This document shows positions 33,206 through 43,887 of a stretch of DNA of 64,000 nucleotides, piece by piece (the stretch's first letter is position 1; each line of letters opens with the position of its first letter). Source of the DNA: Mycobacterium sp. AT1 (GTDB taxonomy: Bacteria > Actinomycetota > Actinomycetes > Mycobacteriales > Mycobacteriaceae). The notes beneath the pieces were generated by a model that worked only from the letters and a program-made list of their open reading frames with translations, was not told the DNA's origin and did not search any database. The position numbers and the translations under genes were made by a program. Location of the stretch: contig NZ_MVOC01000005.1 of NCBI RefSeq assembly GCF_002043095.1, positions 124,001-188,000 on the forward strand, read 5' to 3'.

Positions 33206-35902
33206 GTGAGCCCCGCCAAGACCGACACCAAGCCCACTTTGATGCTTTTGGACGGCAATTCGCTGGCGTTCCGGGCGTTCTTCGCGTTGCCCGCAGAGAA
33301 CTTCAAGACGCAAAGCGGGCTCACCACCAACGCGGTGTACGGCTTCACGGCCATGCTGATCAACCTGCTTCGCGACGAGCAACCCACCCACATCGCGGCG
33401 GCCTTCGACGTCTCCCGTCAGACGTTCCGCTCCGAGAAGTACCCGGAGTACAAGGCGGGCCGTTCGGCGACTCCCGACGAGTTCCGCGGTCAGATCGACA
33501 TCACCAAGGAAGTTCTGCTGGCGCTCGGCATCACCGCCCTGGCCGAGCCGGGTTTCGAGGCCGACGACATCATCGCAACGCTGGCCACCCAGGCCGAGGC
33601 CGAGGGTTACCGCGTCCTGGTCGTCACCGGCGACCGGGACGCGCTGCAACTCGTCAGCGACGACGTCACGGTGCTCTACCCACGCAAGGGCGTCTCCGAG
33701 CTGACCCGGTTCACCCCGGAGGCCGTCGTCGAGAAGTACGGCCTGACGCCCACCCAGTACCCGGACTTCGCGGCACTGCGTGGCGACCCGAGCGACAACC
33801 TCCCCGGCATTCCCGGCGTGGGGGAGAAGACGGCGTCCAAGTGGATCGTCGAATACGGCTCACTCCAGGCGCTCGTCGACAAGGTCGACACCGTGAAGGG
33901 GAAGGTCGGAGAGTCGTTGCGCGCCAACCTCTCTCACGTCATCCTCAACCGCGACCTGACCGAGCTGGTCAAGGACGTCCCGCTGCCGCACACGCCCGAC
34001 ACGCTGCGGATGATGCCGTGGGACCGCGACCTAATCCATCGACTCTTCGACGACCTGGAGTTCCGCGTCCTGCGCGACCGGTTGTTCGACACGCTCGCCT
34101 CGTCCGACCCCGAGGTCGAGCAGGGGTTCGACGTCCGCGGTGGAGCCTTGGAGCGCGGCACGTTGGCGACCTGGCTCGCCGAGCACGGCACCGGTCAGCG
34201 ATTCGGCCTCGCCGTGGTGGGCAACCACCTGGCGTTCGACTCCGACGCGACCGCACTGGCGATCGTCTCCGCCGACGGCGAGGGCGTCTACCTCGACACC
34301 GCCGCCATGGACCCTGCCGACGAGACGGCGTTGGCCGCCTGGCTCGCCGACCCGGCGATACCCAAGTCGCTGCACGAGGCCAAACTCGCGATGCACGACC
34401 TCACCGGCCGCGGCTGGGAGCTCAAGGGCGTCACCTCCGACACCGCCCTGGCGGCCTACCTGGTGCGACCAGGGCAGCGCAGCTTCGCCCTCGACGACCT
34501 CGCCGTGCGGTACCTCAAGCGTGAACTTCGTGCCGATAACCCCGAGCAGCAACAACTCTCGCTTCTCGACGACGAGGACGGGGTCGACGACCAGGCCGTT
34601 CAGACACTGCTCCTGCGCGCGTCTGCCGTAGCCGATCTCGCCAACGCGTTGGACGAGGAGTTGGCCAGGATCGACTCCTCGGCGCTGCTGGGCGACATGG
34701 AGCTTCCCGTGCAGCGCGTGCTCTCCCAGTTGGAGGCCACCGGCATCGCCATCGACACGGACCTGCTGGGGCAATTGCAGAGTCAGTTCGCCGACCTGAT
34801 CCGCAACGCCGCCGAGGCCGCCTACGAGGTGATCGGCAAGCAGATCAACCTCGGCTCGCCCAAGCAGCTGCAGGTCGTGCTGTTCGACGAGCTGGAGATG
34901 CCGAAGACCAAGCGGACCAAGACCGGCTACACCACCGACGCCGACGCACTGCAGGGCCTCTTCGACAAGACGGGCCACCCGTTCCTGCAACACCTGCTGG
35001 CCCACCGCGACGCGACCAGGCTCAAGGTCACCGTCGACGGCCTACTGAACGCCGTCGGCTCCGACGGCCGGATTCACACCACGTTCAACCAGACCATCGC
35101 GGCAACCGGACGGCTGTCGTCGACCGAACCCAACCTGCAGAACATCCCGATCCGCACCGAAGCCGGCCGCGAGATCCGCACCGGCTTCGTCGTCGGCGCC
35201 GGCTACACCGAGCTGATGACGGCCGACTACAGCCAGATCGAGATGCGGATCATGGCGCACCTCTCGAAGGACGACGGCCTGATCGAAGCGTTCAACACCG
35301 GTGAGGACCTGCACTCGTTCGTCGCCTCCCGGGCATTCGGCGTTCCGATCGACGAAGTGACCGCGGAACTACGCCGCCGCGTCAAGGCCATGTCCTACGG
35401 GTTGGCCTACGGGCTGAGCGCCTACGGGCTGGCGTCGCAGCTGAAGATCTCCACCGAGGAGGCCAAGGTGCAGATGGACGCGTACTTCTCCCGCTTCGGC
35501 GGGGTGCGCGACTACCTGCAATCAGTGGTCGACCAGGCCCGCAAGGACGGCTACACCTCGACGGTCCTCGGCAGGCGGCGCTACCTGCCCGAGTTGGACA
35601 GCAGCAACCGCAACGTCAGGGAGGCCGCCGAGCGGGCGGCGTTGAACGCCCCGATCCAGGGCAGCGCCGCCGACATCATCAAGGTGGCGATGATCAACAC
35701 CGACGCCGCGATTCGCGAGGCCGGGCTGAAGTCCCGCATGCTCCTGCAGGTCCACGACGAGCTGCTGTTCGAGGTCGCCGACGGCGAGCGCGACCAGCTC
35801 GACCAGTTGGTCCGCGACCAGATGGGCGGGGCGTACCCGCTCGACGTGCCGCTCGAGGTGTCGGTGGGATACGGCCGCAGCTGGGACGCGGCGGCGCACT
35901 GA
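33206..35902 (+). CDS. polA: DNA polymerase I
   Basis: 898 residues from GTG 33206, typical mycobacterial length. Residues 1-300 are the 5'-nuclease (FLAP) domain, with FEADDIIATLA and VTGDRDALQLV. About 320-500 correspond to the 3'-5' exonuclease fold, which appears degenerate: the acidic catalytic set is not visible, as in other mycobacterial Pol I. The polymerase follows with motif A TADYSQIEMRIMAHLS (about 671), motif B RRVKAMSYGLAYG (about 722) and motif C LLQVHDELLFEV (about 845). It fills gaps after repair and Okazaki fragment processing. The gene is monocistronic, divergent from the DUF35 gene. Confidence 0.97.
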   Translation: MSPAKTDTKPTLMLLDGNSLAFRAFFALPAENFKTQSGLTTNAVYGFTAMLINLLRDEQPTHIAAAFDVSRQTFRSEKYPEYKAGRSATPDEFRGQIDITKEVLLALGITALAEPGFEADDIIATLATQAEAEGYRVLVVTGDRDALQLVSDDVTVLYPRKGVSELTRFTPEAVVEKYGLTPTQYPDFAALRGDPSDNLPGIPGVGEKTASKWIVEYGSLQALVDKVDTVKGKVGESLRANLSHVILNRDLTELVKDVPLPHTPDTLRMMPWDRDLIHRLFDDLEFRVLRDRLFDTLASSDPEVEQGFDVRGGALERGTLATWLAEHGTGQRFGLAVVGNHLAFDSDATALAIVSADGEGVYLDTAAMDPADETALAAWLADPAIPKSLHEAKLAMHDLTGRGWELKGVTSDTALAAYLVRPGQRSFALDDLAVRYLKRELRADNPEQQQLSLLDDEDGVDDQAVQTLLLRASAVADLANALDEELARIDSSALLGDMELPVQRVLSQLEATGIAIDTDLLGQLQSQFADLIRNAAEAAYEVIGKQINLGSPKQLQVVLFDELEMPKTKRTKTGYTTDADALQGLFDKTGHPFLQHLLAHRDATRLKVTVDGLLNAVGSDGRIHTTFNQTIAATGRLSSTEPNLQNIPIRTEAGREIRTGFVVGAGYTELMTADYSQIEMRIMAHLSKDDGLIEAFNTGEDLHSFVASRAFGVPIDEVTAELRRRVKAMSYGLAYGLSAYGLASQLKISTEEAKVQMDAYFSRFGGVRDYLQSVVDQARKDGYTSTVLGRRRYLPELDSSNRNVREAAERAALNAPIQGSAADIIKVAMINTDAAIREAGLKSRMLLQVHDELLFEVADGERDQLDQLVRDQMGGAYPLDVPLEVSVGYGRSWDAAAH

Positions 35903-35911
35903 GGGTGTTGC

Positions 35912-36334
35912 CTACCCGCTCGACAGTTGGCCGAGCGGGTTGAGCTTGAGTATCGACAGCGGAAACAGGTTTTCGCCGTCGGTACCGTCGACGGTGTCGT
36001 AGAGGCCCAAGGTGTAGATACCGGGCTGAGTCACCTGCATCGGCAGGGGCTGCGCGAACACCCTGAACTTCACCGGCTGGGGCGGATCGTCCGGCCAGTG
36101 CCACGCGAACTCCAGGGCGCCGACCCGTTCACCGTCCGGCGCGGTGGCGACTGCGAAGCGGCGCACGTCGTAGTCGGTGCCGCCTTGGGTCGTGACAGCC
36201 AGCACGATCGGGATGCTGATCTGGCCGGGGAAGACGTCCACGTAGCAACTGGTCATCGGGAAACCGGTGGCGGTGATCCCGCCGGTTTGCTCCTGCACTG
36301 CGTTCAGCGATGGTCCAAAGGCTATGACCTGCAT
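35912..36334 (-). CDS. Conserved hypothetical protein
   Basis: ATG 36334 gives 140 residues; GTG or ATG codons further upstream are in frame but less conserved in character. It is mostly beta (VLAVTTQGGTDYDVRRFAVA, LEFAWHWPDDPPQPVKFRVFAQPLPMQVTQPGIYTLGLYD), suggesting a single beta-sandwich. No signal peptide and no catalytic motif. It ends 9 bp after the polA stop on the opposite strand. Function unknown. Confidence 0.6.
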   Translation of the reverse strand: MQVIAFGPSLNAVQEQTGGITATGFPMTSCYVDVFPGQISIPIVLAVTTQGGTDYDVRRFAVATAPDGERVGALEFAWHWPDDPPQPVKFRVFAQPLPMQVTQPGIYTLGLYDTVDGTDGENLFPLSILKLNPLGQLSSG

Positions 36335-36371
36335 GTGACATCCGATCCTGGGGGGCCGATGCCGACCGACT

Positions 36372-37538
36372 CTAGTGCAGCGCCCCACCGCGATAGGCCG
36401 CGAAGGAGTGCAACACCGGAGCGGCCTCCCGCGCCTCGTACACGCGGTAGGTCTCCTCGTTCAGCAGGGCGTGCACCCTCGGGTCGCCGAAGCCCCTGTC
36501 GATGCGGTCCCTGACGAAGGCCAGCTCGATCACCTGCGCGGCAAAGTTCTTGACGCCCTTGGCCGCTGGTTTGCCTGCGAAGCGGGTGACCTCGCCGACC
36601 GCCAGGTTCCTGGCGCGGATCGAGCTGAGCCAGGTGGCCTCGTTGGGGGTCACCAGGCCGGCGGCGACCATGCCGGGCAGTTTCGCGGCGACGGTCCGCT
36701 GCTCCCTGCGCCGGCTGGTGACGGCAAGGACGATCGCCAGCCCGAAGACCGGCATCATCCAGAGCAGGTAGACCAGGAAGTACGTCTCGATGCCGAAGAA
36801 CGACGAGCCGTTCCACAGCGCGTGCATCACCACCGCGCCGGCGTACCCGGCCAGGATGTACCCCGCCTTGGCGAGGGGTCCGCGGCGCTGCAGGGCGAAG
36901 TAGACGCCAATGGCGGTCATCGTGGTGAACAGCGGGTGGGCGAAGGGTCCCATGATCAGGCGCAGACCTGCGGTCACCAGCGACCCGCCGAGGGATTCCC
37001 CGCCACCGATGTAGGCGATGTTCTCCAGCCAGGCGAACCCCGCTGCCACGATGCCGGCGTACACCAGGCAGTCGGTCAGCGAGTTGAGCTCGTTGCGGCG
37101 GCGGCCCGTCATCATGATCAGCAGGAAGACGCCCTTGGCGGCCTCCTCGACGATCGGCGCCACGATCGCGAGGGTGACGAACTCGTCGGCGGCCGCGTCA
37201 CCCGTCGCGAGCAGCGATCCGAAGACGAGCTCCAGGATCACCGAGACGACGATTGCGACCGACGCGCCCCAGGTGAAGGCCAGTACCAGCAGCCGCGGGG
37301 GCTCCGGCTCCCACCGGTCCAGCCACAGGTAGGCCAGCAGCACCACGATCACCGCGACGGTGGCCAGCACGAACCCGATCGACGTGCCGACGGGGTTTAC
37401 GGCGGTCAGCAGGATGACCGACAACCCGGCCACGATGCCCATCGCGATGATGGCACCCAGAGGCGCTCCGACGGCACGGATCTTGCGGGGCAACGGGGGA
37501 CCGAACGAACGCGGTGACGGCACGGCGGGGTGTGACAC
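36372..37538 (-). CDS. PrsW-like intramembrane metalloprotease
   Basis: GTG 37538 gives 388 residues. Eight membrane helices cover residues 22-290. The PrsW signature is present: EEAAKG (after IVAPIV), GFAWLENIAYI, FAHPLFTTM and HALWNGSS, which supply the glutamates and histidines of the metal site within the membrane. PrsW proteases cut anti-sigma factors or other membrane proteins. The C-terminal 90 residues are cytoplasmic and helical, with no known domain. The gene is divergent from rpsA. Confidence 0.82.
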   Translation of the reverse strand: MSHPAVPSPRSFGPPLPRKIRAVGAPLGAIIAMGIVAGLSVILLTAVNPVGTSIGFVLATVAVIVVLLAYLWLDRWEPEPPRLLVLAFTWGASVAIVVSVILELVFGSLLATGDAAADEFVTLAIVAPIVEEAAKGVFLLIMMTGRRRNELNSLTDCLVYAGIVAAGFAWLENIAYIGGGESLGGSLVTAGLRLIMGPFAHPLFTTMTAIGVYFALQRRGPLAKAGYILAGYAGAVVMHALWNGSSFFGIETYFLVYLLWMMPVFGLAIVLAVTSRRREQRTVAAKLPGMVAAGLVTPNEATWLSSIRARNLAVGEVTRFAGKPAAKGVKNFAAQVIELAFVRDRIDRGFGDPRVHALLNEETYRVYEAREAAPVLHSFAAYRGGALH

Positions 37539-37697
37539 GGTGGCAGCGTAACGGTCGGTGCAGACCCAGGTTTGTCCAGCGTGTATCCGGTCGAGTAGTC
37601 TCTTCGGGTACCCGTGTGCGCGCTTGACGCGTGTAGCACCAGTACACACCAACAAATCCTGTCCCTACGATAAAACCTGTCCGGAGCCACCCACCAA

Positions 37698-39158
37698 ATG
37701 CCAAGCCCCTCCATCACCTCGCCGCAAGTAGCCATCAACGACATTGGCTCGGCCGAGGATTTCATGGCCGCAATCGACAAGACGATCAAGTACTTCAACG
37801 ACGGCGACATCGTCGAAGGCACCATCGTCAAGGTCGATCGCGACGAAGTCTTGCTCGACATCGGTTACAAGACTGAAGGCGTCATTCCTTCTCGCGAACT
37901 TTCGATCAAGCACGACGTCGACCCCTCTGAGGTTGTGTCCGTCGGCGACGAGATCGAAGCGTTGGTCCTCACCAAGGAGGACAAGGAAGGTCGCCTGATC
38001 CTGTCCAAGAAGCGTGCTCAGTACGAGCGCGCTTGGGGCACCATCGAGGAGCTCAAGGAAAAGGACGAGGCCGTCAAGGGCACCGTCATCGAGGTCGTCA
38101 AGGGCGGCCTGATCCTCGACATCGGGCTTCGTGGCTTCCTGCCTGCGTCGCTGGTGGAGATGCGTCGTGTCCGCGATCTGCAGCCGTACATCGGCAAGGA
38201 GATCGAGGCCAAGATCATCGAGCTCGACAAGAACCGCAACAACGTGGTGCTCTCGCGCCGCGCGTGGCTCGAGCAGACGCAGTCCGAGGTGCGCAGCGAG
38301 TTCCTCAACCAGCTGCAGAAGGGCGCGGTCCGCAAGGGCGTCGTCTCCTCGATCGTCAACTTCGGTGCCTTCGTGGACCTGGGTGGCGTCGACGGCCTGG
38401 TGCACGTCTCCGAGCTGTCCTGGAAGCACATCGACCACCCCTCCGAGGTCGTCACGGTTGGCGACGAGGTCACCGTCGAGGTGCTCGACGTCGACATGGA
38501 CCGCGAGCGGGTTTCGTTGTCGCTCAAGGCAACTCAGGAAGATCCGTGGCGCCACTTCGCGCGCACCCACGCGATCGGCCAGATCGTGCCCGGCAAGGTC
38601 ACCAAGCTGGTTCCGTTCGGTGCGTTCGTCCGCGTCGAAGAGGGCATCGAGGGCCTGGTGCACATCTCGGAGCTCTCCGAGCGCCACGTCGAGGTGCCGG
38701 ACCAGGTCGTCCAGGTTGGCGACGACGCCATGGTGAAGGTCATCGACATCGATCTCGATCGTCGTCGTATCTCGCTGAGCCTCAAGCAGGCCAACGAGGA
38801 CTACACCGAGGAGTTCGACCCGTCGAAGTACGGCATGGCCGACAGCTACGACGACGCGGGCAACTACATCTTCCCCGAGGGCTTCGACTCCGAGACCAAC
38901 GAATGGCTCGAAGGCTTCGAGAAGCAGCGTGACGAGTGGGAGGCCCGGTACGCCGAGGCCGAGCGTCGCCACAAGATGCACACCGCGCAGATGGAGAAGT
39001 TCGCGGCAGCCGACGCGGAGGCGGCCAGCAGGCCCGCCACCGCCAACAGCTCCTCGTCCTCGACGTCGTCCAGCACGGGTCCCGAGTCCACCGGCGGAAC
39101 GCTGGCCAGCGATGCTCAGCTGGCCGCGCTTCGCGAGAAGCTCGCGGGCAACGCGTAA
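37698..39158 (+). CDS. rpsA: 30S ribosomal protein S1
   Basis: 486 residues. Four S1 RNA-binding domains (about 36-105, 123-188, 209-277, 294-363), each with a GxVxxVxxxGxxVxxxxxxxGxxxxSEL-type pattern. The C-terminal 120 residues are acidic and then serine-rich (SSSSSTSSS), ending LREKLAGNA, as in mycobacterial S1. It binds mRNA and helps initiation; it has been proposed as a pyrazinoic acid target in M. tuberculosis, which is disputed. Codon use is the most strongly biased in the window, as expected for high expression. A terminator follows. Confidence 0.97.
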   Translation: MPSPSITSPQVAINDIGSAEDFMAAIDKTIKYFNDGDIVEGTIVKVDRDEVLLDIGYKTEGVIPSRELSIKHDVDPSEVVSVGDEIEALVLTKEDKEGRLILSKKRAQYERAWGTIEELKEKDEAVKGTVIEVVKGGLILDIGLRGFLPASLVEMRRVRDLQPYIGKEIEAKIIELDKNRNNVVLSRRAWLEQTQSEVRSEFLNQLQKGAVRKGVVSSIVNFGAFVDLGGVDGLVHVSELSWKHIDHPSEVVTVGDEVTVEVLDVDMDRERVSLSLKATQEDPWRHFARTHAIGQIVPGKVTKLVPFGAFVRVEEGIEGLVHISELSERHVEVPDQVVQVGDDAMVKVIDIDLDRRRISLSLKQANEDYTEEFDPSKYGMADSYDDAGNYIFPEGFDSETNEWLEGFEKQRDEWEARYAEAERRHKMHTAQMEKFAAADAEAASRPATANSSSSSTSSSTGPESTGGTLASDAQLAALREKLAGNA

Positions 39159-39174
39159 CACGTAGCACGACAGG

Positions 39175-39202
39175 ACGCCCCGGCTCACGAGAGCCGGGGC
39201 GT
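39175..39202 (+). terminator. rpsA terminator hairpin
   Basis: A perfect 12-bp stem (ACGCCCCGGCTC with GAGCCGGGGCGT) with a 4-base loop begins 16 bp after the rpsA stop. Only a weak T-rich stretch follows, as usual in mycobacteria. Confidence 0.75.
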
Positions 39203-39207
39203 TCGTC

Positions 39208-39240
39208 GTCTGCGGGTCTGCGGGGTCTGCGGGGTCTGCG
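39208..39240 (+). repeat. Short tandem repeat, 3.8 units of GTCTGCGG(G)
   Basis: Units of 8, 9, 9 and 7 bases of GTCTGCGGG follow directly after the rpsA terminator and before coaE. The array is non-coding and likely variable in copy number by slippage. Confidence 0.7.
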
Positions 39241-39342
39241 CCGAAAGTGAAGACGTGCGCGAGTTTTCGCGCGTTCGACGCGAACTACTTCACGTTCGTG
39301 GCCGCCGTCAGCCGCGACTTCGCGTCCTGACAGACTGACGCC

Positions 39343-40521
39343 ATGCTGAGAATTGGGCTCACTGGTGGAATCGGTGCCGGCAAGTCGACGGTGTCCTCGA
39401 CGTTCAGCGAGCTCGGCGGCATCGTCGTCGACGGTGACGTGATCGCCCGCGAGGTGGTCGAACCAGGAACCGAGGGGCTGGCCGCACTGGTGGAAGCCTT
39501 CGGGTCGGAGATCCTGCTGCCCGACGGCGCGCTGAACCGCCCGGCCCTGGCTGCCGTCGCCTTCCCCGACGACGAGAAGCGGGCGACGCTGAACGGGATC
39601 ATGCACCCGTTGGTCGGCAAGCGGCGCGCCGAGCTGATCGAGGCGGCCCCGCACGACTCCGTGATCGTCGAGGACATTCCACTTCTGGTGGAGTCGCAGA
39701 TGGCGCCGTTGTTCCCGCTGGTGATCGTCGTCGACGCCGACGAGGAGGTCCGCCTCCGTCGACTGATCGAACACCGCGGCTTCTCCGAGGCCGACGCCCG
39801 CGCCCGCATTGCCGCCCAGGCCAGCGAGGAGCAGCGCCGGGCGGTGGCCGACGTGTGGCTCGACAACTCCGGCACCGCAGCGGATTTAATCGCGGCAGCC
39901 AAGGCGCTGTGGCACGACCGGATCGCGCCCTTCGCGCACAACGTCGAGACCTCGACTCCCGCGCGCGCAGTGCCACGGTTGGTTCCTGCCGACCCGACGT
40001 GGCCCGACCAGGCCCGCCGAATCGTCAATCGACTCCGGACCGCCTGTGGACATCGGGCGATCCGGGTCGACCACATCGGGTCGACCGCCGTGCCCGGGTT
40101 GGACGCTAAGGACGTCGTCGACGTTCAGGTCACCGTTGCGTCGTTGGACGTCGCCGACGAACTCGCCGAGGCCCTACTGGCGGGCGGTTACCCCAAGGTG
40201 GACGGCCAGACCGACGACGTCGCACATTCCGACGACGTCGTGTCGTGGCAGAAGCGCTTGTATGCGTCCGCCGATCCGGGTCGGCCCACCAACGTGCATC
40301 TGAGGGTGGACGGGTGGCCCAACCAGCGGTTCGCCCTGCTGTTCCGCGACTGGCTCGTCGCCAACGCGGACGAGCGGGCGGGGTATCTGGCCCTCAAGCG
40401 CGCCGTGGCCGCCGAGGGACACGAGACCGTCGGTGACTACGCCGAGGCGAAGGAACCATGGCTCGTCGACGCCTACCGCCGAGCGTCGGAGTGGGCGGAC
40501 GCCACGGGCTGGCAGCCCTGA
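39343..40521 (+). CDS. coaE: Dephospho-CoA kinase fused to a GrpB/UPF0157 domain
   Basis: 392 residues. Residues 1-200 are CoaE: P-loop GGIGAGKST (8-16), DGDVIAREVVEPG, and the lid RLRRLIEHRGFSEADARARIAAQ. It phosphorylates dephospho-CoA, the last step of CoA synthesis. Residues about 212-392 are a GrpB/UPF0157 nucleotidyltransferase-like domain (VDHIGSTAVPGLDAKDVVDVQV), an actinobacterial fusion also present in M. tuberculosis Rv1631 and implicated in folding or regulation of CoaE. Confidence 0.94.
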   Translation: MLRIGLTGGIGAGKSTVSSTFSELGGIVVDGDVIAREVVEPGTEGLAALVEAFGSEILLPDGALNRPALAAVAFPDDEKRATLNGIMHPLVGKRRAELIEAAPHDSVIVEDIPLLVESQMAPLFPLVIVVDADEEVRLRRLIEHRGFSEADARARIAAQASEEQRRAVADVWLDNSGTAADLIAAAKALWHDRIAPFAHNVETSTPARAVPRLVPADPTWPDQARRIVNRLRTACGHRAIRVDHIGSTAVPGLDAKDVVDVQVTVASLDVADELAEALLAGGYPKVDGQTDDVAHSDDVVSWQKRLYASADPGRPTNVHLRVDGWPNQRFALLFRDWLVANADERAGYLALKRAVAAEGHETVGDYAEAKEPWLVDAYRRASEWADATGWQP

Positions 40522-40525
40522 GACG

Positions 40526-41092
40526 TCAGGCGGCGGGCGCCGGTGCGGGCTCGGCCGGGGCCGGTTCGGGAACGTCCATCGGCGCGGTGTTGCCCGTCGG
40601 GAAGTTGGCCACCGTGCCGCAGCTGAGGACCCCGTAGCCGGGGTCGTCGTGCTGCGGGGTGAGCCGGGGCGCGACGAACTGGTCGGCTTCGGCGATGATC
40701 TGGTCGTTGACGAGGATCTCGCAGTGCAGGCTCGCCGAGTACGGCCACTGGATGGCGACCTGCATGCCGGCCTTCTGCGTCTGCGTCACGACGCCGGTGG
40801 TCTCGAACGTGCGGCCGGGCACCATGGTCGGCGCCGCGGTGTTCACCTGGTCGTCGGCTATTGCGTAGCTGATGGTGGCTCCGCGAGACACGCCGTCGAC
40901 CCGTGCCCGGTAGACCACGTTGTAGGGGCCGGGCCCCAGGTCGACCTTGGCGTCCGGGGGTGGGGCGGGAGTGTCGGCCGATTGTTCGGTGGCGTCGGGG
41001 TCTGCCTGGGCGAGTGCCGGCAGCACCTGGGCGCCGATGAGCAGGGCGGCCGCCGCTGCACCAGCCACCAGCCCACGCTTAGTCAAGCTCAT
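40526..41092 (-). CDS. Secreted MmpS-like protein
   Basis: 188 residues. A signal peptide (1-29, GAAAAALLIGAQVLPALAQA) is followed by an acidic, proline-rich linker and a beta-rich domain (about 50-165) with YNVVYRARVDGVSRGATISYAI and ASLHCEILVNDQIIAEADQF, resembling the periplasmic domain of MmpS proteins. The tail is (PA)-rich. There is no MmpL gene next to it. Two cysteines (HCEI, LSCG) may pair. Possibly a lipid- or envelope-associated exported protein; family assignment is tentative. Confidence 0.55.
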   Translation of the reverse strand: MSLTKRGLVAGAAAAALLIGAQVLPALAQADPDATEQSADTPAPPPDAKVDLGPGPYNVVYRARVDGVSRGATISYAIADDQVNTAAPTMVPGRTFETTGVVTQTQKAGMQVAIQWPYSASLHCEILVNDQIIAEADQFVAPRLTPQHDDPGYGVLSCGTVANFPTGNTAPMDVPEPAPAEPAPAPAA

Positions 41093-41103
41093 AAAAAGAG
41101 ACT

Positions 41104-41544
41104 TTACGCTGCCTTCCAGGTGAGGACCATTTCGTGGCCCGCCAGCCAGCCGTCAACGTCGTAGGCGTTAGCGGCGAGACCGTCGATCGCGAACGCGGCC
41201 GTCCGTACCGCGGCGGTGGCATTCTCCGTGGTGACCAGGCCCGCGCTGACGGCCTCGAACAGCTCGTCGACGTCGAGCAGGTCGACTCCTGAGCCCGTCC
41301 GGACGACCAAATCCAGGTAGTGATCCTCGGTGCGCCACACCTGACCGTCGACGACGATGGGCCCGACGTCGAGGTAGAAGTCCTGGTCGCGTTCGTAGCC
41401 AGGATTGAAGTGGAAGACCGAAATTCGCACGCTCAGGGCCGGAAGCAGCCACGATTCCAGGTAGTGGAACTGCGCACGACCGGGTGTCGGCCGGGCCATG
41501 TACAGGCCAAAGGGATGCACGTCGTACACGTCGACGTCCCGCAC
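41104..41544 (-). CDS. DUF402 family protein
   Basis: GTG 41544 gives 146 residues, about the length of Rv1632c. Sequence [38 protein letters not shown] and [26 protein letters not shown] is typical of DUF402, a fold with a metal-binding phosphatase-like site in some members. The frame continues upstream for 22 more codons that look homologous to longer family members ([20 protein letters not shown]) but no ATG, GTG or TTG precedes them before a stop; ATC at 41610 could be the true start. See findings. Confidence 0.75.
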   Translation of the reverse strand: MRDVDVYDVHPFGLYMARPTPGRAQFHYLESWLLPALSVRISVFHFNPGYERDQDFYLDVGPIVVDGQVWRTEDHYLDLVVRTGSGVDLLDVDELFEAVSAGLVTTENATAAVRTAAFAIDGLAANAYDVDGWLAGHEMVLTWKAA

Positions 41545-41640
41545 GATGCCCTTGGGATCGGTGTTGGTGCGGGCCGCGACGTCGAAGGTCTCGCGTTTGG
41601 GGGGATGGATCTCGTCAGCCTAACCAGTCGGGAATCGAAC

Positions 41641-41663
41641 TTGTCGGTGGTTGGTTCTAACCT
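41641..41663 (+). promoter_or_regulatory. PafBC-type DNA-damage promoter of uvrB
   Basis: TTGTCGGTG (41641-41649), eight bases, then TAACCT (41658-41663) match the RecA-independent damage promoter TTGTCRGTG-N8-TAnnnT exactly. The expected transcription start coincides with ATG 41671, so the mRNA would be leaderless. Confidence 0.85.
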
Positions 41664-41670
41664 GGTGAAC

Positions 41671-43833
<2,163 letters not shown>

Positions 43834-43849
43834 CGCCGTGCGAGAGCAC

Positions 43850-43880
43850 TTGATCTCAACCTTGGTTGAGCTCATACGGT
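43850..43880 (+). promoter_or_regulatory. MerR-type promoter with operator in a 19-bp spacer
   Basis: TTGATC and TACGGT are separated by 19 bp, too long for normal sigma-70 recognition, and the inverted repeat CTCAACC-TT-GGTTGAG (43855-43870) lies between them. This is the layout MerR-family activators distort to activate transcription. The start of transcription would be at or near GTG 43888. Confidence 0.65.
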
Positions 43881-43887
43881 TGTCCGC

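Noticed and set aside
39208..39240. CRISPR array
   Set aside because: Units are 8-9 bp with no spacers. No other regularly spaced direct repeats with unique spacers were seen in the window.
41635..41657. Possible LexA (SOS) box before uvrB: TCGAAC and GTTCT
   Set aside because: The halves are separated by 12-13 bp rather than the 4 bp of the mycobacterial SOS box; the PafBC-type promoter explains the region better.
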